DNA of 64,000 nt from Adiantum capillus-veneris (taxonomy: Eukaryota > Streptophyta > Polypodiopsida > Polypodiales > Pteridaceae). Location: assembly GCA_014529385.2 (NCBI GenBank), contig CM043966.1, positions 90,034,587 through 90,098,586 of the forward strand, read 5' to 3'. Position numbers and translations under genes: made by a program. A model generated the notes under the pieces. It was not told the origin of the DNA. It did not search any database and saw only the letters and a list, made by a program, of their open reading frames with translations. Shown here piece by piece: positions 32,416 to 44,165 of this stretch; the first letter of the stretch is position 1; each line of letters starts with the position of its first letter.

Positions 32416-33611
32416 CTTTATTGTTATATCCTATATCTTCTTTAGTATGATTTGGCAGGAATACCTTGGACTGAAGAGGAGCATCGGTCGTTCTTGATCG
32501 GGCTTCAAAAGCTGGGCAAGGGTGATTGGCGTGGAATCTCTCGCAACTTTGTGAAAACCAGGACACCGACACAAGTGGCAAGCCATGCTCAGAAATATTT
32601 CTTGAGGCGGAACAATTTGACGAAAAGACGGCGAAGGTCTAGTTTATTTGACATTACTCCAGATACGGTATGTGTCTAAATCTAGCACTTGTTGCAATTG
32701 GTTTAGTGCACTTACACATCTGAAACCTTTGCCCAAAAGCATAATTTCCTGGAAAGGATGTTTATTTTAGAGGAGAGTAGTTCTAGAGGTTTTTCAAATA
32801 ACCAGATGCAGCCTTGTGCATGGATGGCTATTTATCACTATTGTGAAGGCCTAATGACGTCGCGCATGGCGTCAATATGGACTTTTTTTAACTTTTGGCT
32901 ACTTATGTTCGTACCCCACAGGTTTCTAGCTTACTTGGAGAAACTGTTCTAGAGGAGGAAGCTGGTTGTGCTGATGCTGATGTCTGTCCTGAGCTAAGTC
33001 TAGGTCAAAGTATTCCTTATGGTAATGGCCGCATGTTGGAGCCAGCGCTATTTTCTCAGCAGGTTTACCGAGTTGGTGGATTTTCTGGAGCCATCTCAAG
33101 GCCTTCCCTTACTTCTGCAACTATGAAGTCTATTCCAGAAACAAATGAAACTAGCGAAATGCCTCAGTGCAACGATCTAGAGGTAGATGAAAGGCATAGA
33201 CAGGATAATGCAGGGCATGCTACTTCCGACATTGATGTAATGGAAGCTATCCCAGAAGTCAGCGATAACTTGGAGAGGTCTAATCGAGCATTTCCCCATT
33301 TTCCACCGATCGCCTTTTGGCCAGGACAAGGTCTTTATGGTGTCCCATATGCAGATGGTTGGGCAAGAGGAAACAATCTAGTGAAGCCAACTCCGATTAT
33401 CCCCAGACCACCAGTGGAGATAGCAGAGTCGATGAGGTTAGGGGACCTGCAAATGAATGCGACTCGTCCAGTTATGGAGCCAACACCACTGTCATATAAG
33501 TTATTGGAGGAAGGGTCGCGTCAGTCAGCCTTTCACACTATGTCACAGCCAAATAGTAATCAGGAGATTGATGCGCAAGGAAGCGTGAGCAGCGCAATAA
33601 GTGTACCATAA
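30438..33611 (+). CDS. MYB-related transcription factor, MYBS3/KUA1-like (411 aa, three exons)
   Basis: The spliced model is 30438-30774, 32459-32667 and 32922-33611, with GT-AG introns of 1684 and 254 bases. Both junctions keep the frame: the first splits a Gly codon and the second falls between codons. The N-terminus has a zinc knuckle CX2CX4HX4C (Cys5, Cys8, His13, Cys18), then KLFGV at residues 26-30, a motif linked to repression in this family. A Ser-rich linker leads to the single MYB repeat (about 113-165, with Trp116 and Trp136) containing SHAQKYF at 154-160. The remaining 230 residues are Pro/Ser-rich and low in order. Family members bind the TATCCA/I-box type element in the nucleus and often repress sugar- or growth-related genes. 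Length suits the family (about 300-450 aa). The start ATG is the first in frame before the zinc knuckle. Confidence 0.88.
31858..31889 (+). repeat. T15-G17 homopolymer block in MYB intron 1
   Basis: Fifteen T are followed directly by seventeen G. A related, less pure T/G block lies at about 32038-32062 in the same intron. G runs of this length are rare in plant DNA. They may form quadruplex structure, or the run lengths may be assembly errors. Confidence 0.9.
32331..32413 (+). repeat. (TC)41 microsatellite in MYB intron 1
   Basis: About 41 perfect TC units end 45 bases before the 3' splice site (AG at 32457-32458). The tract is a pure pyrimidine run on the sense strand. Confidence 0.95.
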
Positions 33612-35390
33612 CCAGTCACTGATGATGGTTAACAGGGTTTGATCCATGAATGATGAGAGCCTCAGTCAGCTCCTACACTAGATGACAAGATGTATATACA
33701 GCTTATGGGGTCGTTACAGTGTGCATATCATTTAATCGCATTCTATTGCCCCCAATGTGGGTTCTTAGTCTAAAGTTTTAAAGGAGCACATACAGTTGTT
33801 TACTGTGGAATGGCTAGGGAGGTATTTTTTCTTTCAAAATCAACTGCTTTGTAGGATGGTGGTTTGAAGCAATGCAGTTGTCCTCTACGCAATTATCATA
33901 CTGATTCATTGAAATAGCCCATACTTCTGGTTGTATATGCAAGCTCTGTTAGAATGTGCTAGAAGTCATTATCTGGTAATTTGTCCTTCTTTGGTCTGGA
34001 AATCTCTTGGGGCTAATAATGGTCTGTGAGCGTTCTTGTTGTCTTCATGTACTCGCTGTTCTTTTGTATTTGGCAGCCTCTTTTAGTTATGGTCACTTCT
34101 CTATTTCTGGATAACAGAATGTAGCAGGGGAGGTGCAGGAATTTCAACTGGAAGGAGGGAGCAACTGTCTTGACATGAATTGCATGCAGGTCTGCTTGTC
34201 TCAAACTTCAAACATCTTAGACATGCGGCAGAAGATAGAGAGGGGTTTCTCTCTGGTAGGCTTCATCTTGAGGTAGGCTAGCTGGTACTAACAGTCTGGT
34301 TTACAGCACGCCCGTGCCGGAGACTAGTTTCCTGCTGGCTGGATTGGAGTAAGCAAGGCAATGTTGTCGTGGGAGCCTCGGCCCTTGAATGGTTTTTGTC
34401 AAGCATGCCCAACACATGACATGTCATATTGGGCACGCACGATGCCGAGGAAGTACTATGAAAAAGGACCCCTCTTTGAGGAATGCATGAGTAGACTGGA
34501 TCAACGTGTCTGATGGGTTGTGCAACATTGTGGGACTCTTTCAAAGCCTTGTCTTCAGTAGATCTTGGGAAGATTTTGATAGGGTTGCTGATCTCATCTC
34601 TATTTCACAGGGGCATGGTGGGAGGAGATCAAGGGCAGGCGTGATTTTATGTGGCATGGATGCATTTGGGGAAATAGATATGGTGCCCTGGAGTTACAAG
34701 TATGGTCCCAAATTTTACAAAATTTTCTGAATTTACCTCTCTGCCTCAAGTTACTAAGGTTCGACTTTACAACCCCAAGCGGTCTGTCAGGATGTGATGC
34801 TGATTGGCATTAGAGAGATGCTGACTGGTTAACTTGGAAAGTTCTGAGCGGTCCCATACGCCCGGTGTGTACGAATTTAGAACAGAGTGGAAATTGGCCT
34901 CACCTTCCCAACAATTAAAGATTTTGTTGGGCAGTTCCCGCTGTGTAATAGGCCAGGAAGTGGTGTGGCGCACATCATCCTACCTCTCACATGCACATTT
35001 CAATTTATGGTTTTCTGAGACCTAAAAATCTTGAGGGGCCTCCCAATGCTCCTATAGGCCTTTCAAATTGCCCTCGAATCTGTCCAATGCCAAAACTCTT
35101 GAATGCAAACATGATTGGCGTGAAATCAAGTGCAAAACATCACCACATGTGGACTACCATCTTGAGAAACTATAGGTAGCTTTCGGACCAGGGGATGTAC
35201 TGAAGAACTGGTGTCAAGAATCTATCCTTGATGAAGCCTCCTTTTATGGCATCAAAAACATAACGAGCAAATCTGACAAGGACTTCATACATGCGCACTA
35301 CACAGATACAAGGCCACCACCTTGGGTACTTGACACACTAGGCTGTCTAGACGAAAGATTCGCATAGTAGACCTTGCATGGTGCGATTAT
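33612..35390. other. MYB 3' UTR region followed by unassigned DNA
   Basis: The first few hundred bases probably include the MYB 3' UTR; a clear AATAAA signal was not found close to the stop codon. Frames at 34013-35179 are short and without recognised domains. Confidence 0.45.
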
Positions 35391-35395
35391 AGTAG
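35391..35395. repeat. Target-site duplication AGTAG (left copy)
   Basis: AGTAG abuts the LTR at 35396 and recurs at 44324-44328 beyond the far LTR. This shows that everything between them derives from one original insertion. Confidence 0.8.
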
Positions 35396-35552
35396 TGTGG
35401 AATGGCCAAGATACAACAAAACACCTGCGCTTAGATCTACTCAGCTCGTCTATTCCTTGCTCGTGGCCTTGTACATATAGTTCTCCTCACAGGCCAAGAA
35501 TGGCTAGGCACTCATCTGTTACATAACAGCCTAACTGATCCAGTATCCTACA
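35396..35552 (-). repeat. 3' LTR of the outer short-LTR Gypsy element
   Basis: Read on the minus strand it starts TGTAGGATAC and ends CATTCCACA. It matches the plus-strand LTR at 40081-40240 and the minus-strand LTR at 44166-44323, which fixes both boundaries. Confidence 0.88.
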
Positions 35553-35708
35553 CCTCCCCCTAAAAAAGAAAAAATGAATCAAGAGAGGGTGGGTCTATGA
35601 TCCTAAGGTGAGTGATAGGGCTTCATCCGAATTACATGAGTGGTAGTGAATGAGTTATTGGACAGGCGTTGTAGCTTATAAGTGTTGGTATGCAAGCGAT
35701 TTAACACC

Positions 35709-38023
35709 TTATAGGGGCCGATCCAATGATGGAGTAACGATTTCACTAAGGCTTGGTTTCCGAATAGGGTAGTACAATAGAACCAGCGTGCTGTCGGGGT
35801 ATTCTATGTGTTGCCGGCCCTCATCATAGGCCCTCTTTTGTCTGGTTTGAGCTTGTTGTAAATTGTGGAGAAGAGCTCGCCTTAGTAGAGGTTGGTGTTG
35901 TTGCATGTAGAGCAGCCAATCAACTGCATCTGCCTTGGTGGGGTGGACTTGCAAGATATTGAGATCTGGTGGGAGTCGTGGGTCTCGGCCATACAAGGCC
36001 CAAAAAGGACTAACACGTGTGGATGCCTGAACTGAGGTGTTGTAAGCATACATCGCGAAGGGGAGAACTGTATCCCGATGTTGGTGCAAGGGATCCACAA
36101 AAGAGGCCAACACCTGCTTTATTGTGCGATTCAGCCGCTCTGTTAGCCCATTTGTTTGCGGGTGATAGAGAGAGGTGAAAATCTGCTTGATACCCAAGCT
36201 GTGAGAAAGGACTTGTAACGCTTCACCTATGAATTGGGGGCCTTGATCTGGAAGCAATTGCTTTGGGCAGCCATGCTAAAATATCAGTTTTTGCAAGAGT
36301 GAAATAGCTATAGTAGATGCAGTGGCATCAAGGATGGCTATGGCTTCGCACCAACACGTTAGATATTTAGTGATTACTAGAATAAAGAGGTTATTTGTAG
36401 CCGATGTGGGAAAGGGTCCCATCAAATCCCAGCCTACTACTTCAAAAGCTTCCTGGACTTTGATGGGGGACAAGTAACCCATATTCTGAGGTGGTGTCTT
36501 GATGCTTTGACAGGTCTGGCACTGTTGCAAAAATGCTGAGACTGAATGGCGCATCTGAGGCCAATAAGCTTGTAGCCTTAATTTCTCTAAGACCTTGTGA
36601 AAGCCAAGGTGACCTAACAGGGGGTGAGAATGATAGTACTGTAAGTATGTTGGACGCAAAGCTGCAGGCACGTAGACGCGAGGATTATAGCCAGGGCTAA
36701 TGTAAAACAAACATGATTTATAATGACAGAGTTTCGGGGATGTCGAATGGGATCTGGAGATTGGATCTGATTGATGATCTTCTGTATTTTGGGGTCTTGA
36801 GCTTGAAAATTGGCCATTTGATCTAGATTTACCGGGCGGTCGATGGGTGGACACTGGATTTGGGCAGCTTGGTGTTCAGCACGAGAGAGGCCATTAGCTA
36901 TGAAATTAGTGATTCCTTTACAATAGGCTATTTTAAACTTGTATTCTTGCAGTGCTAAAACCCACCGTAGCAGTCTGCCAGGCGGGTGGTGCTTCTGAAG
37001 CAGCGGAATCAAAGGCTGATGATCGGTTTCCACCATGACCTCTGTCCCGTGCAAATAAGGATGAAATTTGGCGAATGCCCAGACAATCGCCAACAATTCC
37101 TTTTCTATCGTGGAGTAACTGCGCTTAGCTGGTGTGAGTGACCTACTGATAAATGAAATAGGCTGCCATTGAGACATGTCATCCTCCTGCAGTAGTACTA
37201 TCCCCAACCCCAGATTAGATGTATCCGTTTGGAGCTTGAAGGGCTTTTGAAAATTCGGATGAGCTAACATGGCTGACTCTTGAATAACCTGTTTCAGCTG
37301 GGCAAAATTGTGTTGGCAAGCTGATGTCCATTCATATTTTACCCCTTTCTGAAGCAGATGGCGCAAAGGGTATGTAATCTTTGCCATGTTGGGGACAAAT
37401 CGTAATGAAGCATTAGCCAAACCGAGAAAACTCTGTAGTGTTTTGACTGAGGATGGGGGTGGGTACTATTGGTTGGCTAAGACTTTTGAAGGATCGATCT
37501 GGATACCTTCTGCTGAGATTATATAGCCCAAGAATTTAAGCTTTGTTGTGCCCCACTTGCATTTCTTAAATTGTAGCTGAAGCTTGTAGGTTTGAAGGCG
37601 CTTGAGGACTTCCTTCAAGACCTGCAAGTGTTGTTCCCAGGTTGGTGTATGGATTAGTATGGCATCTAAGTAGACCAGTACTACCCCTTGTAGTAAGAGA
37701 TCTTGAAAGATGCTTTGGGCAGTCCGTTGGAATGTACTTCTGGCATCTGAGAGGCCAAAGGGCATGCGGGTGAATTGAAACAGACCCATGGAGGTTCGGA
37801 ATGCGGTCTTGTGAGCATCTGCCGGGTTAAGGGGGATCTGCCAATACGCAGATGGTAGATCTAGAGAGGTGAAGTATGTCGTTCGCCCTAGCTGGTCTAA
37901 GAGATCATTGATTCGAGGGAGAGGGTACAAATCATAAACTGTGACTTTGTTCAAAGGCCTAAGTCGATGTAGAAATGATAGGTGCCATCTTCCTTCTTGA
38001 CTAAATGGGATTCTGACACCCAA
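35709..38023 (-). pseudogene. Pol of the outer element: RT, RNase H, integrase; shifted and mutated
   Basis: Minus-strand frames in order are RT (38023-37466), RNase H (37420-36860, with FISRSLTPAKRSYSTIEKEL and TDHQPLIPLL), the integrase zinc domain (HPLLGHLGFHKVL...CQTCQS) and integrase core (WDLMGPFP, LPDQGPQFIGEA, TNGLTERLN). The RT active site reads YLDA instead of YLDD, so a catalytic Asp is lost. At least three frame changes or stops separate the domains (near 38010, 37450 and 36270). No chromodomain follows. The protein cannot act as it stands. Confidence 0.85.
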
Positions 38024-38726
38024 TGCTGGAGGAGGGTGTAATCACACCCTTCTTTATCATATCTTGGATGGCTGTCCTAATTGTGTGCTGCTCTAAAGGA
38101 GACCGGTGTCTAGAGGCCATGTGGACCGGGAGGGAATTTCCTGTGTTGATGGAATGTTGAACTGGTAGATTGATCGTGGAAGTGAGTGTGGATGGCTTGG
38201 ATAGGCTGGGGAATTGGTGTAGTAGTGTGCGAACATGACTAGTGTGTCTATGCTTATCTATCACTACATGTTGAGTATGTACAAAATTTGGACCGAAATG
38301 GGAACAAAACATAGAGATGGGAATTGTGTTTGGTAATACAAGATGTTGAGTATCAAAATGTAAAGGGGCTTGGGTTTTGAGGAACCAATCACATCCCAGT
38401 GTCAAAGGAAAGAGTTGTCGTGGTAAGACATAGAAACTGTGTGTGAACTGTTTATGGGCAATTTCAAATGTGCAGTGAGCAAGTGTGTGAGAATTGTAAG
38501 TTTGATCATTATCCCCAAACAAAACTGTTATGGGAGAGGTTGTGCTAGTAGGAAGGCCTAGCTGGTTTAATAAGTGTGCGCTAATGTACGAAATTGTGCT
38601 ACCTGTGTCTAAGAGTGCTTCATGGGGTGTGTCGTAGAGTTGAACCATAGTCGAGCACACCATGCGTCCGGACGATGCGGCTGCTTGAATCTGCGGGGGG
38701 GTCCCTTCCATTAACCACCCGCTCAT
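38001..38726 (-). pseudogene. Protease region of the outer element
   Basis: The minus-strand frame contains HEALLDTGSTISYISAHLL, a retropepsin with an intact DTG active site. It is followed by the LTLGCDWFLKTQAPLHFD wording typical of the Gypsy protease-RT linker. It joins the RT frame near 38010 only through a frame change. Confidence 0.82.
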
Positions 38727-38734
38727 ATGTTTTC

Positions 38735-39293
38735 CGACAGAGCGGCGAAAGTAGCGGCGTCATCAACTTGTATCTGCACATTCTGGACTTGCTGATTTCC
38801 TCTCAGCCTTCTGCAATATTTTTTGATATGCCCATAGTTATTACAATAAAAACACTTAGGATGTCCTTATTGATCCCTTACCGGGAGTGACCTCCTAGCA
38901 TTTAGCTGGACATTTTGGATATCTATGTCCATTGGGGTAGGTGGTGCATCCACTGGTGGTTGATGTGGTAGAGCTGGTGTGATGGTTACCTGCGTATCTT
39001 CACCATGAGCTGCGCTTTCTATTCGCTGTGCTATCTGGATGGCAGCGTGCAGAGATGTTGGTCCCTGATCACGAACTGGGTGAGAGAGGTCATGTCGAAG
39101 GCGTGGCCAAAGGAAAAATAATTTCATTTCCTCTGACATGGTGGGGTCCGCCCGCAACAGCAACTGGTTCAATTTGACTGCAGACTGGACAATTGGTTCG
39201 AGTTGCTTTTGTTTCAGAGTGTTCAACTGCTGCAGGGCTATCGGAGTGATATTGTGATTAGCAAAATTTTGTATTAATAAGGACTTAAGAGCC
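38735..39293 (-). pseudogene. Gag, 3' part, of the outer element
   Basis: From 39293 downwards the minus strand resumes gag at ALKSLLIQNFANHNI. It runs through KLFFLWPRLRHDL to a zinc knuckle CFYCNNYGHIKKYC (about 38855-38814) that is intact but in a shifted frame. The missing 5' part is at 44064-43682, and about 12 bases of gag were lost at the insertion point. Confidence 0.82.
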
Positions 39294-40033
39294 ATCCCTG
39301 ACGCCACTGCATCTGCTATAGCTATTTCACTCTTGCAAAAACTAATATTTTAGCATGGCTGCCCAAAGCAGTTGCTTTCAGATCAAGGCCCCCAATTCAC
39401 AGGTGAAGTGTTACAAGTCCTTTCTCACAGCTTGGGTATCAAGCAGATTTTCACCTCTCCGTATCACCCGCAAACAAATGGGCTAACAGAGCGGCTGAAT
39501 CGCACAATTAAGCAGGTGTTGGCCTCTTTTGTGGGTCCCTTGCACCAACATTGGGATACACTTCTCCCCTTTACGGTGTATGCTTACAACACCTTAGTTG
39601 AGGCATCCACACGTGTTAGTCCTTTTAGGGCCTTGTATGGCCGAGACCCACGACTCCCACCAGATCTCAATACCTTGCAAGTCCAGATGCAGTTGATTGG
39701 CTGCTCTACATGCAACAACACCAACCTCTACTAAGGCGAGCTCTTCTCCACAATTTACAACAAGCTCAAACCAGACAAAAGAGGCCCTATGATGAGGGCC
39801 GACAACACATAGAATACCCCGACAGCACGTTGGTTCTATTGTACTACCTGTACTACCCCATTCGGAAACCAGGTCTTAGTGAATCGTTACTCCATCGTTG
39901 GATCGGCCCCTATAAGGTGTTAAAACACCTGCATACCAACACTTATAAGCTACAAAGCCTGTCCAATAACTCATTCACTACCACTCATGTAATTTGGATG
40001 AAGCCCCATCACTCACCTCAGGATCAGCCTTAG
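39290..40033 (+). pseudogene. Integrase C-terminal half, at the left end of the permuted copy
   Basis: The frame from 39372 contains LSDQGPQFTGEVL (second catalytic Asp) and TNGLTERLNRTIKQ (catalytic Glu). It then shifts at about 39690 to the C-terminal module with IGPYKVLKHLHTNTYKL. The first 80 bases overlap the integrase region that is cut in the permuted copy. It connects directly to the LTR at 40081. Confidence 0.83.
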
Positions 40034-40080
40034 GATGGATCCACCCTCTCTTGATTCATTTTTTCTTTTTTGGGGGGAGG

Positions 40081-40240
40081 TGTAGGATACTGGATCAGTT
40101 AGGCCGTTATGTAACAGATGAGCACCTAGCCATTCTTGGCCTGTGAGGAGAACAACTATATGTACAAGGCCACGAGCAGGGAATAGACAAGCTGAGTAGA
40201 TCTAAGCCTAGGTGTTTCGTTGTATCTTGGTCATTCCACA
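40081..40240 (+). repeat. Single LTR inside the permuted copy (160 bp)
   Basis: It starts TGTAGGATAC and ends CATTCCACA. The next bases, TTGGTGTAG, would hold the primer site (TGGTGTAG...), as in the outer copy at about 44147-44165 in reverse. Only one LTR exists in the inserted block; integrase precedes it and gag follows it. Confidence 0.88.
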
Positions 40241-40341
40241 TTGGTGTAGTTGACGGGCAATTTCTCGCCTGGTCTCTTACCTCCTGTATCTCACACTTAG
40301 CAGTCTTTCCTCTTCACAGACAACAACACTAGCCGCACAAG

Positions 40342-41307
40342 ATGAGTGCCTCTGCATCCCCCACGTTGGCACAAGGATCGCCTCATTACGAGGACGCATC
40401 CATGCACCCAAAATTCACTTACACAGCTCCATTAGACCACATGTTTCAAGTTGTATCTAGCATCCTGCTCCAAGTCAATCACACAAATCAAGCACTGCTT
40501 CAATACATTTCAGCCAGTGCAACAAGCACACGACACACAGATCAAAAGGTGCGGCCGAAATCCTTTTCTGGGCTACCCACACAAAACGTACTGTCATGGT
40601 TGGACCACTTCGACAATGTCGCCAGCTACCACCAATGGCCAGACACTCGCAAAGCCCTAGAAGCACGCACTCTGTTTGAAGGTGTGGCAACGACTTGGTT
40701 TGTTCAGCAAAGTGGAGCAATTAAAGGTGATTGGGAGGCTCTTAAGTCCTTATTAATACAAAATTTTGCTAATCATAATATCACTCAGATAGCCCTGCAA
40801 CAATTGAACACTCCGGAACAACAGCAATGCGAACCTGTTGCCCAGTTTGCACTCAAATTGAACTAGTTGTCGTTGTGGGGGGACCCCACCATGTCAGAGG
40901 AAATGAAAGTATTTTTCCTGTGGCCACGCCTTCGACATGACCTCTCTCGCCGAGTTCGTGATCAGGGACCAACATCTCTGCACGCTGCCATCCAGATAGC
41001 ACAACGAATAGAATGCGTAGCTCATGGTGAAGATACGCAGGTAACCATCACGCCAGCTCTACCACATCGGCCACCGGTGGATGCACCACCCACCCCAATG
41101 GACATAGATATCCAAAATGTCCAGTTAAATGCTAGGAGGTCACTCCCAGTAAGGGATCAACAAGGACGTCCTAAGTGTTTTTATTGTGATAACTATGGAC
41201 GTATCAAAATATATTGCAGGAGGCTGAGAGGAAATCAGCAAGTCCAGAATGTGCAGATACAAGTCGAGGACTCCGCTACTTTCGCCGCTCTGTCGGAAAA
41301 CATCTGA
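40342..41307 (+). pseudogene. Gag of the permuted copy, one TAG stop
   Basis: Translation starts MSASASPTL and runs through the gag core (FSGLPTQNVLSWLDHFDNVA, LEARTLFEGVATTWFVQQ) to a TAG at 40864-40866. It continues in the same frame to the zinc knuckle region CFYCDNYGRIKIYC (about 41176), where the His of CX2CX4HX4C has become Arg. The outer copy keeps His. The break and the lost His show independent decay. Confidence 0.82.
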
Positions 41308-41399
41308 GCGGGTGGTTAATGGAAGGGAACCCCTCGCAGATTCAAGCAGCCGCATCTTCTGGACGCATGGTGTGCTCGACTATGGTTCATCTCTACGAC

Positions 41400-43680
41400 A
41401 CATGAAGCACTCTTAGACACAGGTAGCACAATTTCGTCCATTAGCACACACTTAGTAAACCAGTTAGACCTTCCTACTAGCACAACCTCTCCCATAACAG
41501 TTTTGTTTGGGGATAATAATCAAACTTACAATTCTCACACACTTGCTCATTGCACATTTGAGATTGCCCATAAACAGTTCACACACAGTTTCTATGTCTT
41601 ACCACGACAACTCTTTCCTTTAACACTAGGATGTGATTGGTTTCTCAAAACCCAAGCCTGTTTACATTTTGTTACTCAACATCTTGTATTACCAAACACA
41701 ATTCCCATCTCTATGTTTTGTTCCCATTCCCGTCCAAATTTTGTACATACTCAACATGTAGTGGTAGATAAGCATAGACACACTAGTCATGTTCGCACAC
41801 TACTGCACCAATTCCCCAGCCTATTCAAACCATCTACACTCACTTCCACGATCAATCTACCAGTTCAACATTCCATCAACACAAGAAATTCCCTCCAGGT
41901 CCGCATGGCCTCTAGACGCCGGTCTCCTTTAGAGCAGCACACAATTAGGACAGCCATCCAAGATATGTTAAAGAAGGGTGTGATTACACCCTCCTCCAGT
42001 AATTGGCTGTCAGAACCCCATTTAGTCAAGAAGGAAGATGGCACCCCGATGGCACCTATCGTTTCTGCATCGACTTCAGGCCTTTGAACAAAGTAACAGT
42101 TCATGATTTGTACCCTCTCCCTCGAATCAATGATCTCTTAGACCAGCTAGGGCAGTCGACATACTTCAACTCTCTAGATCTAGCATCTGGGTATTGGGAG
42201 ATCCCCCGTAACCCGGCTGATGCTCACAAGACCGCATTCCGAACCTCCATGGGTCTGTTTCAATTCACTTGCATGCCCTTTGGCCTCTCAGATGCCGGAA
42301 GTACATTCCAACGGACTGCCCAAAGCATCTTTCAGGATCTCATACTACAAGGCGTAGTACTGGTTTACTTAGATGACATACTAATCCATACACCAACCTG
42401 GGAACAACACTTGCAGGTCTTGAAGGAAGTCCTCAAGCGCCTTCAAACCTACAAGCTTCATCTACAATTTAAGAAATGCAAGTGGGGCACAACAAAGCTT
42501 AAATTCTTGGGCTATATAATCTCAGTGGAAGGTATCCAGATCGATCCTTCAAAAGTCTTAGCCATCCAACAATACCCACCCCCATCCTCAGTCAAAACAC
42601 TACAGAGTTTTCTCGGTTTGGCTAATGCTTCATTACGATTTGTCCCCAACATGGCAAAGATTACACACCCTTTGCGCCATCTGCTTAAGAAAGGGGTAAA
42701 ATATGAATGGACATCAGCTTGCCAACAGAGTTTTGCCGAGCTGAAATAGGTTATTCAAGAATCAACCATGTTAGCTCATCCGAATTTTCAAGAGCCCTTC
42801 AAGCTCCAAATGGATGCATCTAATCTGGGGTTGGGGGCAGTACTACTACAGAAGGATGACATGTCTCAATGGCGGCCTATTTCATTTATCAGTAGGTCAC
42901 TCACACCAGCTGAGCGTAATTACTCCACGACAGAAAAGGAATTGCTGGCGATTGTCTGGGCATTTGCCAAATTTCATCCTTATTTGTACGGGACAGAGGT
43001 CACGGAGGAAACCGATCATCAGCCTTTGATTCCGCTGCTTCAGAAGCCCCACTCGGCTGGCAGACTGCTACGATGGGTTTTAGCACTGCAAGAATACAAG
43101 TTTAAAATAGCCTATTGTAAAGGAATCACTAATTTCATAGCTGATGGCCTCTCTCGTGCTGAACACCAAGCTGCCCCAAATCCAGTGTCCACCCATCAAC
43201 CTCCCGGTAAATCTAGATCAAATGGCCAATTTTCAAGCTCAAGACCCCGAAATACAGAAGATCATCAATCAGATCCAATCTCCAGATCGCATTCGACATC
43301 CCCAAAACTTTCTCATTATAAATCATGTGTTGTTTTACATCAACCCTGGCTATAATCCTTACGTCTACATGCCTGCTGCTTTGCATCCAACATACTTACA
43401 GTACTATCATTCTCACCCCCTGTCAAGTCACCTTGGCTTTCACAAGGTCTTAGAGAAATTAAGGCTACAAGCTTATTGGCCTCAGATGCGCCATTCAGTC
43501 TCAGCATTTTTGCAAGAGTGCCAGACTTGTCAAAGCATCAAGACACCACCTCAGAATATGGGTTACTTGTCCCCCATCAAACTCCACGAATCGTTTGAAC
43601 TAGTAGGCTGGGATTTGATGGGACCCTTTCCCACATCGGCTACAAATAACCACTTTATTCTAGTAATCATTGAATATCTA
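41400..43680 (+). pseudogene. Protease-RT-RNase H-integrase (5' half) of the permuted copy
   Basis: The protease reads EALLDTGSTISSIS near 41410 and continues as the frame 41503-42087. RT (42003-42749) has FCIDFRPLN, LDLASGYW and an intact YLDD active site. RNase H follows after an in-frame TAG (42747-42749), with FISRSLTPAERNYSTTEKEL. Integrase has its zinc domain (HLGFHKVLEK...CQTCQS) and the first catalytic Asp in WDLMGPFP, then stops at the permutation point (43680). Frame changes occur near 41400, 42040 and 43170. Confidence 0.85.
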
Positions 43681-43681
43681 C

Positions 43682-44064
43682 TTAATTGCTTCACTTTGCT
43701 GAACAAACCAAGTCGCTGCCACACCTTCGAACAGAGTGCGTGCTTCTAGGGCTTTGCGAGTGTCTGGCCATTGGTGGTAGTTGGCGACATTGTCGAAGTG
43801 GTCCAACCATGTCAGTACGTCTTCTGTGGGTAGCCCAGAAAAGGGTTTTGGCCGCACCTTTTGATCTGTGTGTCGCGTGCTTGTTGCACTGGCTGAAATG
43901 TATTGAAGTAGTGCTTGATTTGTGTAATTGACATGGAGCAGGATGCTGAATACATCTTGAAACATGTGGTCTAATGGAGCTGTGTGAGTGAACTCTGGGT
44001 GCATGGATGCGTCCTCGTAATGAGGCGATCCTGGTGCCAGCCTAGGGGATGCAGAGGCACTCAT
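43682..44064 (-). pseudogene. Gag, 5' part, of the outer element
   Basis: On the minus strand this is a clean start of gag from Met at 44064 (MSASASPRLAPGSPHYE) through TWFVQQSEAIK. It is cut at 43682 by the inverted copy. It is nearly the same as the start of gag in the permuted copy at 40342. Confidence 0.85.
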
Positions 44065-44165
44065 CTTGTGCGGCTAGTGTTGTTGTCTGTGAAGAGGAAA
44101 GACTGCTAAGTGTGAGATACAAGAGGTAAGAGACCAGGCGAGAAATTGCCCGTCGACTCCACCAA

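Larger units (their letters stand above)
39290..43681 (+). mobile_element. Unit-length, circularly permuted copy of the same Gypsy element, inserted in inverse orientation
   Basis: On the plus strand the order is integrase 3' half (39290-40033), one LTR (40081-40240), gag, protease, RT, RNase H, integrase 5' half (to 43680). The two ends meet at the same place in integrase, lacking only about 20 bases. The length (4.39 kb) equals the outer element minus one LTR (about 4.38 kb). Both junctions lie in outer gag. The left one shares AGCC (39290-39293) with both parents, and the right one has one extra C (43681). There is no target duplication. This is the form expected from a one-LTR circle joined into DNA by end joining. 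Confidence 0.85.

Noticed and set aside
32294-32581. Frame with a long Glu-Arg repeat on the minus strand of the MYB gene
   Set aside because: It is the (TC)41 microsatellite read in reverse and overlaps MYB exon 2.
34506-34730. 74-codon frame MSDGLCNIVGLFQS... after the MYB gene
   Set aside because: No domain, no splice context and no sign of conservation visible from the sequence.
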